A stretch of 64,000 nt of DNA from Heterocephalus glaber (GCF_000247695.1 NW_004624742.1:9546850-9610849); one strand, 5' to 3'. Positions 24,865 through 35,689 are shown, counted from the stretch's first letter. Numbers and translations are program-made. Notes: generated by a model from the sequence alone, not told the origin.

Positions 24865-26465
24865 ATACCTGATGACTAATTGACAAATGAATCGGTGATT
24901 GAGTTAAATCAATATAATTTTTGAATTTACGTGATTGGGGAGGTAAATGAAAGTTTGCTGATTTTTCTATTATCTCAGAAAATAGAAATGAAGCTACTTT
25001 GTGAACTGCATAGCAATGTAAGTGTCATTATTGCTATTTTGGTGAAAATAATGAAAGTAAATAGTAACTATATGCCACCCATTAGTCTACAAATAAGGGA
25101 TGCAGTGGTGACGAATGAGTCACACCACAACTAACTGAAATCACTACATGGAATTTCACTCTGGGGACTTCCACAAAGTTGACCCACTATACCCTAAAGC
25201 TTAGGAGCCTGACTGTGATACTATTGCTAAGGTGTTGACTTTGATATATTGCTTAGATGGTGCTAGCGTAGCTGTAGCAATAACTATTTCTATAAACCAA
25301 CTTTTAAGTGGAACATGCACTATGTCAAGCCCTCTTTTGAAGTCTTATCATGAACTAACTTAATCCATTTTCTCCCTAATTAAAGGGGTAATATCTGCTT
25401 ATTGTAGAAAACTTGAAATTATCAGGCAATTCCTGGTTATCATTAATAAATCATTCCTTTTAATACATCATTTTAATGATTATATAAACTTCAAAATATC
25501 ATTCTGAGAAGTCCTATTTTTAGTAGGATGAATAATGCATTTACATATGTTTTTGTAATTAATACATTTGGTCTGCATTTATCATGTTCCATAAAATTTA
25601 TTTTTTATGTATTTGGTTTTTTTTTTCCTTAGTTTTCTGTGTCTTGCTAAATAAACTGTACCTTGATTTTTTAAGCTTCTATATATGTTTGGAAGACAAT
25701 TTATTTTTAATTCTGTCAATGACTGCATGTTAGTTTATGGCATATGTAATGCATCTATATTTATTAATTTATCAAAGATAAGGTAAAACAGATAACATTC
25801 ATTCTTTTTGATGCCTAGTGGAGAATTTAGTGGGTTAGTCAATGTTATGCCACACCCTAATCTTTATTAATAATCTATGGTTTTAGATTCACACATTATT
25901 TTACAATTATTAATTTTACCCCAGAAATCTTTGTATTAGTTATTTTTGGAATCACAACCGAAATTCATAACCACTATGAAAAGCAATTCATACCTGCTCT
26001 ATAAGCATATTTTATTATTATGAAATAATCTAATTTAATAAGAACAGTAAAAAATAATATGTTGAATACTTTAATATTATATACAGTGGTAACTAAAACA
26101 TTTCATAGGATATTCTAAAACATTTCATATATAAAGTAAAATTCTTGGAGTAAATATCTATTTTTTAGCTACATTTTCATAGAGAAAGATCTGAAATACA
26201 AACACTGTAATTTACTCAGGTCAGAAAATTAAATTATTAAGTGCTCAAGCTGAGATTTAAAGCCACCACTCAAAGTATAAGGAACTCTGAATTCATAAAC
26301 CACACTACACTGTACCACCACATGAATGTTTTACTTATCCATCAGTATTAATGTTGCATTTCATTATTTCAACACATAGTTGGTAAGTATATATATATAT
26401 GGCAATGTGTTGGGTAAAGTGATGAATCACTGCCCTTGTTGCCTAAAATGTGATGTTGATGAGAT
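24865..26465. other. Non-genic AT-rich stretch
   Basis: No gene. 25,300-25,375 has weak antisense MIR wording ('catgcactatgtcaagccct'). The rest is very AT-rich and unassigned. Confidence 0.45.
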
Positions 26466-26469
26466 TCAA

Positions 26470-26640
26470 TCACAGAAACTCTGATGCTCAAGTCAATAAA
26501 TATTATGATAGAATTACAAAGTGCTAGGGATTAGCCCAACATTGGCTGCTCCTATTTGGGTATCACAGCAGACCCTGCAGAGAGAGAGCATTTTAAAGTG
26601 GAGACCTGAAAGGTGAGAAAATCAGTAGCGAAGGAAGGGA
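26470..26640 (-). repeat. L2-like fragment, antisense, tentative
   Basis: 'gtcaataaatattatgatag' followed by 'ttaaagtggagacctgaaag' and 'gtgagaaaatcagtagcgaa' recalls the antisense L2 phrase 'tgagctgagacctgaaggat'. The call is weak. Confidence 0.4.
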
Positions 26641-26644
26641 ATAT

Positions 26645-27260
26645 GATTGAAGAGTCATATCAGTTGCAATTTTTAAAGGGAAAAAATGAAAATGTCAGAT
26701 ATAAAGAAAGAGGAAAGATGGTAGATGAGACTGAAAAGATCCACATATTTGAGTTCATAGAACTTGCCTCTGCCCCGAACTTTTGCTTTTAATTCCTGAA
26801 ATTTTCCTAATTTAGCTCATAGGGTTGGTACTCGTTTGTATCTTTTTATATTTGTCCACTGATGTGAGCATACACTATTTAGAGCAGGCATGTTGGGCAC
26901 TGGAAATCATGTTGTAAAATTTTAAATGAAAATTTAGCTCCTAAAATTATTTAATATGTTGAAAAGAAAATTCTAAAGTTAGCAGCTCTGAATTTACATT
27001 TGTTGAACTGTTGGAAATAATGAGATGCTCAATGGAGCTCAAACCCCTGTCAAGTTATTACCATGTTCCTGTTGGTTTTTGAGAGATAGTCTCTGAAAAA
27101 GTCATTGGAATATTAATGAAAGTTTTATGACAAGATAAAAATCTTACAAGTAGAACAAAAAAACCCATGCATTAACCAAAAATAATGGTGGGGTGCAATT
27201 TTCATGGCTACTGAAATATTATTCTGGTTTTCATTAAGCTAAGAAGTGAAATGAGTATCT
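26645..27260. other. Non-genic stretch
   Basis: No gene or assignable repeat. Confidence 0.45.
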
Positions 27261-27278
27261 TGTAAAGATGTAAATGGA

Positions 27279-27362
27279 GGGCCTGGGGATTTAGCTCACT
27301 GGTGTCGCCGCCTGCCTCACAAGCTCAAGGTCCCAAGTTCGATCCCTGGTACAAAAAAAACC
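27279..27362 (+). mobile_element. ID SINE
   Basis: The element starts 'ggcctggggatttagctc', carries a near-intact A box and a B box (gttcgatccc), and ends in an A tail. Imperfect flanking repeats 'aagatgtaaatgga' (27,265-27,278) and 'aagatggaaatga' (27,363-27,375) are the probable target-site duplication. It shares the 'gtcgccgcctgcctcacaag' middle with other ID copies here. Confidence 0.9.
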
Positions 27363-27456
27363 AAGATGGAAATGAATGGAGTTTGGCCCAGTTACACTGG
27401 TTTAGAAGAAGCACAAATCTTACTCTTATTTTCTACCATCAAAAATGGTGAACTGA

Positions 27457-27547
27457 GGCCGGGGATTTAGCTCAGTGGTTTTGCCACCTGCTGCACAAGC
27501 GCAGGGAACCAAGTTTGATCCCCAGTACCAAAACAAAACAAAACAAA
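27457..27547 (+). mobile_element. ID SINE with 16-bp target-site duplication
   Basis: 'ggccggggatttagctcagt' starts a full-length ID ending 'gatccccagtacc' and an (AAAAC)n-type tail. The flanking 16-mers 'aaaaatggtgaactga' (27,441-27,456) and 'aaaaacggtgaactga' (27,548-27,563) differ at one base, a C/T change. Confidence 0.93.
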
Positions 27548-27735
27548 AAAAACGGTGAACTGAATCTCAAATCTATGATAATTTCATTAAAAAATTATAC
27601 TACAAATAATACAGGAGAAAAATTAACAATATAGTCCAAATAGAAGACTACATATTTAAATATTATATAACTATAATGATCAAGGGTGGAAATGATGGCT
27701 CATGACATTTTTAGAGATTAAAAACTGGTATTTGT

Positions 27736-27804
27736 GGGCCTTGTATGTGCAAGGTCCTCAGTTTGATCTCTGGTACCACCAAAAAAAACCCAAAAACGAA
27801 AACA
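27736..27804 (+). mobile_element. 5'-truncated ID SINE with 16-bp target-site duplication
   Basis: Only the second half of an ID is present: 'gtgcaaggtcctcagtttga' through 'tctctggtacc' and an A-rich tail. The perfect direct repeat 'aaaaactggtatttgt' (27,720-27,735 and 27,805-27,820) brackets it, so the truncation is original to the insertion and not later decay. Confidence 0.92.
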
Positions 27805-27824
27805 AAAAACTGGTATTTGTAATG

Positions 27825-28190
27825 AATAAATATTAACTTCTGCCTTTTATATATTTTCAAAATAAATACAATTTATTTTTAAACCAAGTATATCAGCAAA
27901 TATAATTGAAAGTCTGATTTCAGAGAAATGATATAAACAATGAGGAAATGTATATCATACTTGTAATGAAAACCATAGATACACTTATCTGCTCACCTCA
28001 TTTTCTTCCAAAACCAAAACCTTCTCATCCTTCAATAGATAATGAGAAATTCAGGGGGTGGTAGACAGAAATGGAGGTAGTATCATATAAAGTATCTTAA
28101 GAGGGACATGGGACCTTTTGTCCTTAAATGAAATAAAATTGATTTTACTGAGTGTAAACCAGGCCCATGATAGTCTCTCAGTCAGAAGGA
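27825..28190. other. Non-genic stretch
   Basis: AT-rich, no gene. Confidence 0.45.
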
Positions 28191-28194
28191 GGGG

Positions 28195-28385
28195 AGTGAT
28201 TAAAAGCATAGAACCTGGATTTAGAAAGGGTCCTGAATCTGCCATTTACCTATAAGCAAGCACTTTGCCCACCTGTCTCAGTTTTCTCATGTGCTAAAAT
28301 GGAAACTAAATATCTAACTCTCAGATTGTTGCCAAGATTAAAAGAATGTGTACGTAAAGCTCTGAGTTCAGTGGCACCTGTAGAC
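28195..28385 (+). repeat. MIR SINE, sense
   Basis: 'aagcatagaacctggattta', 'ctgaatctgccatttaccta', 'ctgtctcagttttctcatgt' and 'aaaatggaaactaaatatct' follow the MIR sense consensus in order over most of its length. Confidence 0.85.
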
Positions 28386-28389
28386 TTTA

Positions 28390-28845
28390 CAAAAAATGAT
28401 TAGATCATAAGGCACCAACAATGCATATATAATCATGATGATCATGTAGAAAGAAAGCCTCAATTAAGTGGAGATGTATAATCATCTCTTTTTTTACAGT
28501 GGTTGCCTGATATTCTTTAGTTGGAAATATTTAGAAACTAGACGGTGTCAGTCTGAGATAGCAGCAAGAGCTGCTGTATTCAGGAAGAGCAGGAGGAAAG
28601 CTGGGGATGAGTCTGTAGCAACAGGTAACTTAAAGCTCAGTGCTGTTAGGAAGTGAGAACCCAGAATAAGGAATAAGGAATTCTGGGAACTGCTACAGCA
28701 GTTGCTGTCATGGGCTGTCAAATCTGGGGAGTCTTCTTTCTCCCTATTTGCTCTTGGATACATGGGTACCATTTACATCCTTCTCAAGCCTTCTTCCTCC
28801 AGAAATAATTTATCCACTTGGCTTCTGGGACACTGTTCTCTTAGT
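28390..28845. other. Non-genic stretch
   Basis: No gene; the 74-codon minus-strand ORF at 28,548-28,772 shows no motif. Confidence 0.45.
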
Positions 28846-28849
28846 TTTC

Positions 28850-29413
28850 CTCCTACCTTGCTGACTGCTAGTCCTTAGCAACCTTTGCTCAATTACACAC
28901 TATGCTTTCAACTTCTGAGTAAAGGAACCCCTTAGAGCGTCTCCTTAGAATCCTCCTTTTCTTTATTCTGTGCTTACTGCCTGGATGAACTTCCCTGGTC
29001 AGGTGCTTTGAATATGAACTACACACTGAAAGCCCACACTGCCAGCTCAGCTCTGCCTTCTCCCGTCAGCCACCCACGTGCTCATCTTTCCACTGGTGTA
29101 TCTGATCAGCATCTCAAACTTCACATAGGAAACATTGTTCCTCCCCATACATCCCACACCTTGTCTTTGTTAGATTATTAAATTCCAACTCCATTTTGTA
29201 TTTACTCAGTTCTCCAAACAGAGATTCCTCCTTGATTTATATTTTTTCCTTCATACTCTTAAGTGCAACAGACCAAAAAAATTCTCTCAGCTCGATGTCC
29301 AAACATATCCAGTGAATTACCTCTTTCACCACTTCTACTCCACTGTTATTCCCTCCTCCACCCTCACCCCAATCCTGGGGTCCACGCCACCATCTCCTCT
29401 CTCTCCTGGACAA
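28850..29413 (+). mobile_element. L2 LINE, sense, left part of a split copy
   Basis: The later part follows the L2 3' region closely: 'atctgatcagcatctcaaac', 'attcctccttgatttatatt', 'aaacatatccagtgaattac', 'ctttcaccacttctactcca', 'gtccacgccaccatctcctc' and 'tctctcctggacaa'. The copy stops at the GAT microsatellite. The continuation of the same L2 consensus appears at 31,150, beyond the MTG2 retrocopy. Confidence 0.75.
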
Positions 29414-29414
29414 C

Positions 29415-29441
29415 GATGATGATGATGATGATGATGATGAT
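29415..29441. repeat. (GAT)9 microsatellite
   Basis: Nine perfect GAT units at the edge of the L2. It lies between the L2 break and the start of the retrocopy region. Confidence 0.95.
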
Positions 29442-29583
29442 ATATTTAATTTACAAGCACATTCTCTTATGCATTCAAAGCCACCCATGTTTTACAACCT
29501 GGTTTGCTTGTGCAGCAGCCTGGAGGCCCCTGTGCTAGCCTCCTTCCTTGGGGCCCAGTGCTGCTGTCTCCTGCTACCAATTT

Positions 29584-30733
29584 TCAGCCCTGCCCCAGCT
29601 CAGGTTCCACATGGGGATCATAGAGTACTTTCATGTGGAGCAACAGTTACTCCAGATTCTCCCCAATCAGTGCCAATGACCTCCTGTCCCAGGTGGGCCT
29701 GGAGCTGGTGCAGACCAGCTCTGGCCTGAGGTAGATAATCTAATTTCCAATGATTATGTGAGGTCTCTCAGATAGGCCTTCTTCATACTTTTCTAGGTCA
29801 TATTTTAAATGCTCAAACTGAGTCCATGGCTCTGGCAAGGAAAAGGCCACCCCCAAACAAGAGGAAGCATCAGCACTCCATGTGCCTGAGGAAACTGAAC
29901 CCCAGGCCCCTGATCTGCTGGGCCTTGGATGATCCCCCGGATGTCTGCTACTTCTACCTGCAGGAACAATGCCCACATGGGGATTCAGGGAGGTGAATGA
30001 GTAGGACACCACAGCGGGTTTTGCATTCATTTGCAATGGCTCAGAGGAGCGAGGACTTCCCAGCGTTGGGGAACCCAACCATCCCAGTGTGGGTGGAAGC
30101 TCCAGGTGGAAGAATATGCTCCTTACTCAGCTCTCCAGGGTGCAAGTCACAAGGGGTGTGTTTGTCGTTAGGCAGGAAAAAGTGGCTTCCTTTCCCTCCT
30201 GTGCCCACCAGTGCAATACCTAGTCGGCTCAGGTCAGCCATGATGTCTCTCCCTCCTCAACTAAGATGCCCAGGAGACCAGATGTAGAGAGCAGCACCAC
30301 CTCACCAGAGCAGTTTTTCCTGCCACCATCTTCTCCATTGAAACTCTGTTATAATGACAAGACTAATGACAGGGATTTGACTTTCTGGTCAACTCTCAGG
30401 ATGACTTGGCCACTGCTACCTCCATCCTGGATCTCCAAATGGGCCTCCAAACTACTTTCAAGGGCTCGCTGTGGAAGCAGCTCATGCCAGAGCTTCCACT
30501 TCCTCCATGGACAACCACTCTCCGATGGTCCACAAAATGCATTTTCAGTTTCTTCTCAGATAGCAGCTTCTTTCCGAGGAGCTCCCATTGGTTGGTGTAG
30601 TCTGCACAGCCCACTGAGAGTGGCCTGGGTGTAGGCCCCTGGGCTTGAGGCCAGTCTGTGTGGATGTAGCCCCCCACGTCACTCCCTCCAACATGGTCCA
30701 ACATCTTGCTGAGAAAAGCCGCACAAGCATCAT
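29584..30733 (-). pseudogene. MTG2: Processed pseudogene of mitochondrial GTPase MTG2 (GTPBP5)
   Basis: The parent protein is an Obg-family GTPase that acts in assembly of the large mitochondrial ribosomal subunit. The homologous start codon is at 30,731-30,733, in the right context for the parental N-terminus. Recognisable segments in order are the N-terminal block ending in 'KKLLSEKKLK' (near 30,560), the start of the Obg glycine-rich domain ('CFHSEP'), its end ('VGTGGKGSHFFLPN', near 30,190), the P-loop G1 motif 'GFPNAGKSS' (near 30,055), 'NPHVGIV', 'EPWTQF' with 'LKYDLEKYEEGLS', and 'HLGQEVI' with 'KVLYD' near the C-terminus. The homologous stop is at 29,584-29,586. Stops interrupt the homologous frame at 30,349-30,351 (a Tyr codon in the parent), 30,041-30,043 (just after GKSSLL), 29,740-29,742 (at the Lys of the NKxD motif) and 29,647-29,649. 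There are frameshifts, including a 4-bp duplication at 30,024-30,031 and a short deletion before the G3 motif. The whole coding length is collinear without introns over 1.15 kb, close to the parent CDS size. This fits retroposition, not a decayed genomic copy. The P-loop survives, but the gene cannot make a full GTPase. Confidence 0.94.
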
Positions 30734-30769
30734 GGCCCCAAGGTCAAAGAGCTGTTAGGTGGTGGTGGG

Positions 30770-30770
<1 letters not shown>

Positions 30771-30800
<30 letters not shown>

Positions 30801-30811
30801 TGTGTGTGTGT
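30771..30811. repeat. (TG)n microsatellite
   Basis: About 20 TG units with one TTTG interruption, 40 bases upstream of the start codon of the retrocopy. Confidence 0.95.
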
Positions 30812-30814
30812 AAA

Positions 30815-31145
30815 ATAGGTGGTTAAGGTTCTTGAACATTGGACACCTGGTATCCATCCCAGAAGTGCTAGAAAACAGGCCTCACTCACACTGGTGATGT
30901 TAAACCTGCTAGATGTCCGACACACTAATTGGTGTTCTCTAAAATCGAACAATGAATTCTAGGAACCACGGAGGGTAGGAGTAGGAAGAATTTATTGAGA
31001 GAAATATTGGTTCTGTCTAAAAAAGACAGAAGGGGCCCAGAAAGTGGGTTGCCCTCTCCTGGATTTTTTCCACAGTCTTCCACATGATTTCCCAATTGCA
31101 ATTACTGTCCCACTACCGTGTATTCACAAACAGCAGCTAGAAGTA
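30815..31145. other. Non-genic stretch between retrocopy and L2
   Basis: No gene. It may hold 5' flanking or 5'UTR-derived sequence of the retrocopy and an unidentified repeat. I cannot place the exact insertion boundary. Confidence 0.4.
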
Positions 31146-31149
31146 AGTT

Positions 31150-31555
31150 AGGCAATATCACTTCTCTGATCAAAATACTCCAAGGTTTTTAATATTAACC
31201 AGAATAAGACTGACACAATTTCTGGTTTCCTAACTTGCTGGCATTCTCCTTCTGTCACCTTCTCCTTAGTCACTCTTTGCCAGCCACATGGACTTCTTTG
31301 TTCTTCTAACACTCTATATTTGCTCGGGCCCTTTGAACTTGCACTTAGCTCTGCCTAAATTGACGTTTCCCCAAATATCTAAAGGACATGCTTGCTCATT
31401 TCATTCTGGTTACTTCTACTCAAATTTTACACCATCATAGAGGATTTTTCTGGCCAGTTCACTCAAAATAACATCCCCTCAATGGCCTTGCCCCATTATC
31501 TTGAGTTCTTTTACTTCATAAAATGTAGCATTCTAGGTTATTACTTTGTTTTGTT
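31150..31555 (+). mobile_element. L2 LINE, sense, right part of a split copy
   Basis: 'cacttctctgatcaaaatac', 'ctccaaggtttttaatatta', 'ctttgccagccacatggact', 'gggccctttgaacttgcact', 'tctgcctaaa' and 'aatggccttgccccattatc' match successive parts of the L2 3' region, downstream of the part found at 28,850-29,413. Confidence 0.82.
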
Positions 31556-31563
31556 TTGTTTGC

Positions 31564-31568
<5 letters not shown>

Positions 31569-31610
<42 letters not shown>
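31569..31610. repeat. (TA)21 microsatellite in a SINE tail
   Basis: Twenty-one uninterrupted TA units immediately abut the 3' end of the minus-strand B1-dID that follows. Growth from the A-rich tail of the SINE is the likely origin. Confidence 0.95.
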
Positions 31611-31613
<3 letters not shown>

Positions 31614-31785
31614 TACTGGGGATTGAGCTATATCCTCAGCCTTTTTTTTTTCTTTTTTTTTTTTTTTTTTTTTTTTTGAGACAAAGTCTCACTAAATTGC
31701 CCAGATTGGGCTTGAATTTGAAATTCTCCAGCTTTAACCTCCCAGAGTGCCGGAACTATAAGCATGTGCCAACACAAACACTGCT
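31611..31785 (-). mobile_element. B1-dID composite SINE
   Basis: 'ggtactggggattgagctat' (ID half) is followed by a long T run (31,642-31,677, one C) and the B1 half ('gagacaaagtctcactaaat', 'cccagattgggcttgaattt', 'cctcccagagtgccggaact'). The T run is the A-rich linker between halves, expanded here to about 35 bases. Confidence 0.9.
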
Positions 31786-31789
31786 ATGT

Positions 31790-32870
31790 TTTTGATACCT
31801 AGAAAAGTGCCCAGTTTATACTTGGAAAGATGTAAACATTTATTAAAGGATGGATGCCAAGAATATAGGAAGACAGCTTTATCCCATCAGTGGGAAAGGT
31901 GGCTTCCAGTCCTCAGTCGAGACCTTTGGAACCAAAGCTGAGTTGCTCAGTAAGTATTCTGAATACAACCTATGCCTAGTAAAGGTCCAATAAACGTGTG
32001 ATTTGAACTAGCCACTTTAGAGTTTTAAAATATCACTACTTTGTGAAACAGTTCCTCTAAAGCCATATTCTTCTTAGTAAAGGGGAAATTTGAGGATCAT
32101 GTTCATTAAAAAAATAAAAAATTTAAAGTTGTCCCACACATTGCTCCTGAAATGCTTATTTTTTTTAAAAAAAATACATTCTGTTATTTTAGGAATAGAA
32201 GGCAATTTCTCCATATATTAATGAAAGATTTTTGGAGCCAAATAACTGGCTTCCATTCTCCCTGTGGTGTCTACTCTGCCATCTAGCAAGATCTCTTGAT
32301 ATAAGTCTCGCTACCTAAAGTAAACCACACGTATATTAACAGGAAAACAGTTGTTGCAAAAGCAATATCAGCAATGAATATTAAGGTAATATATTTGTGT
32401 CTCTGCAGACAAAGAGCTTTTCAACTTACCTTTTCCCCATATCATTTGTACATTCATAAAAAATGGAGAGGGGAGGGAACTTCAAACTAAGAATGGGACA
32501 CCTTCAGAGGATACTAAGCTAAAATTCAGATCATTCATGGGGGACAGGAAAATAACAGAGCCAAGATCTTGTTAACTTCTGTTTGTAAAAGTTTTTTTGT
32601 TTGTTTTAACCAGATTGTCTCTCATGGAACCAACTTTGACTGTCAGCAGATTCCCCAGCTGGGCCACTTTGTTTTCCCACCTTGAAAGACTTTTGTCTAT
32701 TTTCCATTTTCCTAGACTCTCAGGTCTCTCTCAATCCATTCATTTCAAATCTTCCTAATTCCAAGAAACTTCATCTTATATCTCCAGTAGGTATTCATTT
32801 TAGCCTCTTCTAGAGTACAGACCATTGACAGCCTTGCCATTGCACTGAGCTTACTACACACTCCTCTGTG
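31790..32870. other. Non-genic stretch
   Basis: AT-rich, no gene, no repeat that I can assign. Confidence 0.45.
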
Positions 32871-32874
32871 TAGA

Positions 32875-32885
32875 TATGTGTGTTT

Positions 32886-32926
<41 letters not shown>

Positions 32927-32929
32927 TGG
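32875..32929. repeat. (TG)n microsatellite
   Basis: TG units with TTTG and TATG interruptions. Confidence 0.93.
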
Positions 32930-33094
32930 TAGGTGCATATGTATATGTCAGTGTCTAGTCTCCTCCAGCAAGTTTATAGTTTAGTGAGAGCAGCAGTAGG
33001 GTATATAGGCTCATCTTTCTAAAAATGTCATAGTTCATGATATATGTCCCTGAAGGCTTACTGGGGAAGTGGGCATGTTTGAGAGTGAATACTG

Positions 33095-33305
33095 CCTGAT
33101 GCTGATGGTGAAGATCTTGGGCTTTGCAGTCAGGAGCTGCTGCTTACTTGTGTGACTTTTTTGCTGAGTCTAGACACAGTAGAAAATAAAAGTGTCTTTC
33201 TCAATGGCTAGTTTCAAGGATTTAAAGAAACAATACATAGTTATTTGAGTAGTTCAGAGCCTGGGAAAGAGCAAGCTCACTAAATGTTGACTGGAACCAT
33301 GACTG
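33095..33305 (+). repeat. MIR SINE, sense
   Basis: 'atcttgggctttgcagtcag', 'gcttacttgtgtgac', 'caaggatttaaagaaacaat' and 'cagagcctgggaaagagcaa' plus 'ctcactaaatgttgac' follow the MIR sense consensus. Confidence 0.82.
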
Positions 33306-33419
33306 ACAGAGCATAAAGTTAGTGATAGCTTCTATGCAGCCATTGTCGTGCAAGATGGAACAGACTAAGTATTTAAGGGATTGTGCTACTCACTGTTGTA
33401 TAGATTAAAAAAGAAGTCG

Positions 33420-33600
33420 GGTGTAGAATCTGACCTGGATTCAGCTCCTCCATTTTCCAGCTGTCTGTCTTACACATATTTTTAAAGACTTTAACAACTT
33501 TATTTTCCTCATGGAAACATTTATACTTATCTTGTGGAGATCCTAAAGGATTTGTAGATGTTACAAAAGAGTCCCCGAAGAATTAATAAATGCAAAATTA
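33420..33600 (+). repeat. MIR SINE, sense, second copy
   Basis: 'tctgacctggattcagctcc', 'tccattttccagctgtctgt', 'cttaca', 'aactttattttcctcatgga' and 'cttgtggagatcctaaagga' fit a diverged MIR 120 bp from the previous one and in the same orientation. Confidence 0.68.
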
Positions 33601-33604
33601 TTAA

Positions 33605-34185
33605 TGTATTTCTGGAACTAATCCTTTCTTAAACTACAATGAGTGGGTTCCATGACAGCTCAGCACCTTGACTCAGATCTTGTGGTAGAGACCTTTAGCT
33701 AATTGCACAACTCTGCTCTCGCCTTGAAACACAGTTAAAGTGCATTTCCTAAGCTTCCTCGTGCTCAGGGTGACTAAAAGACTGTAATCTCTCCAAATAT
33801 TATGTGAACCAAAACTGTCAGGAATAGCCTATAAAAACTTTTCAGGCAGTTTTCTTCCTGGGGTTTCTCTTCCAAAGGCTGAATCAGAGATGATGATAGT
33901 GCACACAGGCATGGTGGAATACAGATGGCTGAATCCTGGCTTTGGAGAGGACTGCTAAAAGCCGCTTCAACACCTGAACACCAGGTCAGGAGTTCTCCAT
34001 GAAATAATAAGCAAATCTCTTTTCATTCACTGATAAAAGAATTGTGTTACTGTTACTGAAGACTAGTGCATCTAAATTGACGCAGGCATCTTGTGCTATC
34101 CTTCTAATCTTTTACCTAAGTCACATATGAAGCACTCCGTGTCAACTTATGATAGGATTTCTAACAGCAGCAAATAAGAGCATAT
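33605..34185. other. Non-genic stretch
   Basis: No gene. 33,880-33,990 ('gatggctgaatcctggcttt') is unassigned. Confidence 0.4.
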
Positions 34186-34189
34186 TGTT

Positions 34190-34540
34190 TCTGGGTCTGT
34201 TGATTCGCAAGGTCAAAAATGTCATGTCTTTTTTTAAATATAAGGTTAAATTTTTAATATGTTATTGATGATTCACTTTTTGTCTCTTGAGCATTCTTTC
34301 TCATGTAATTTGTTCCTTTTCTATTAGGCTATTTGTTCTAATTATTTGGGATTTGAAAAGTCTTATATATAACAATTATTATTCCTTTGTTATGTTTTGT
34401 TGCTTTTTATAACAAATGCATAATGGCAAGAGTTATTAGGTTGACAAATGTTTTCTTTATGGATTCTTCTTCAGATTTCATGGTTTAAAAGTCCTTTCCC
34501 ATTCTAAGATTTGATATGCATCTTCCCTCTTTAGAAAATA
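34190..34540 (-). mobile_element. L1 LINE fragment, antisense, decayed
   Basis: 'tccttttctattaggctatt', 'agtcttatatataacaatta', 'gttattaggttgacaaatg', 'ttctttatggattcttct' and 'aaaagtcctttcccattc' follow the antisense text of old L1 3' regions ('ttctattgggttgtt ... gaaaggccttcccca'). Confidence 0.65.
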
Positions 34541-34544
34541 ACTG

Positions 34545-35330
34545 TGGGGTGGAATGCACACTGTCCTATTGCTACTTGCTTTCCGGGCTATCACATCCCC
34601 TTACCTTCCAACATACTTAACATTGATCCCTAGTATCCTTCTAAAATTCAGCAAGTTTATCTTAGTCACTTTTCTTTCTAATTAAGCATTGGGGATCTCA
34701 GTGATCTGAGGAATATTTTTCTTTCTAATATACCTTTATTTTGTCAGTATATCTCTCATATCTCTTCAAGTTCTTTGTTTAATTTATTAATGTTCTTTCC
34801 AATCCTTTGAAGGTTTCATTAGCATGCTGTTTACCCCTTCAGATGCTATTACTACAGATGCTCCAATAAAACAGAGTTAAACTGATCCCCATTATCTGAT
34901 TAGCCAGTCCGCACATTCCAATCTGACACCTTCCTATATTATATTCATCCCATGTTTGCTGTATTCAGATACTCTATTTAAGATCTATACATTCAGCCAA
35001 TTTAAATTAATTTAGCTATCAAGATTTCACAAGATGCTGTATCCAGCACTTTACTACATGCACTATCAAGACAAGATCAAATAATCATGTACCACATACC
35101 CTTTGGCTAATACAATCTTATAATTTCAGCCAAAAAGTTTCTAGTTAGTCTAATCTGTTTTATTCTTTGCGAATTTAGGCTATTTACTACCAGTAGCCTT
35201 GTTTTCTCTGAGTTGTATTATCTCCTAAGAGAAATATGGATAAATTTTCTGCAATATAGGGCTAAAAATATGAGAAGGCTAGGAGTTTAGCAGAAACAAC
35301 ATAAGCAAAGGAGTAGTCTAATTCCGATAT
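34545..35330. other. Non-genic stretch
   Basis: No gene. Possibly further decayed L1, not assignable. Confidence 0.4.
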
Positions 35331-35334
35331 CAAT

Positions 35335-35430
35335 CAATCATTCAATCAATTAATCATTCAACAAGTTTTTACTGAAACCAGCCATGTGCTCTGCACAGTC
35401 CTGAATGCTAGGGGAATATAGACATATAAA
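35335..35430 (-). repeat. L2 LINE 3' terminus, antisense
   Basis: 'attcaatcaattaatcattc', 'aacaagtttttactgaaacc', 'agccatgtgctctgcacagt' and 'gaatgctaggggaatataga' match the antisense L2 3' end with its (TTCA)n-like tail. Confidence 0.78.
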
Positions 35431-35689
35431 ACATAGAAAAGGTTTTAAGTAAATGTTCTTTTGGTTACAAGTCACAGAAGCACAACTCAGGCTAGTTAAA
35501 ACACCAGAGAGAATTTATGGGAAGAACCTGGGTTAGCTCACAGAATTGAAGGAAACAGTACTATAGCTATGAACTAGGACCACCAGAAATGAAATAAAAA
35601 CCCAGAAATTGTCTTAAAGTCCTATTTCTATTTTTCTATGCCTCTTATCTTCAGATGTTACTTTCAATTTCTTTTCATTTATTTATGTA

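Noticed and set aside
29740..30704. Several ORFs that could be read as a small Obg GTPase gene
   Set aside because: They are consecutive pieces of one MTG2-like reading frame in three different frames with stops between; they form a pseudogene, not separate genes.
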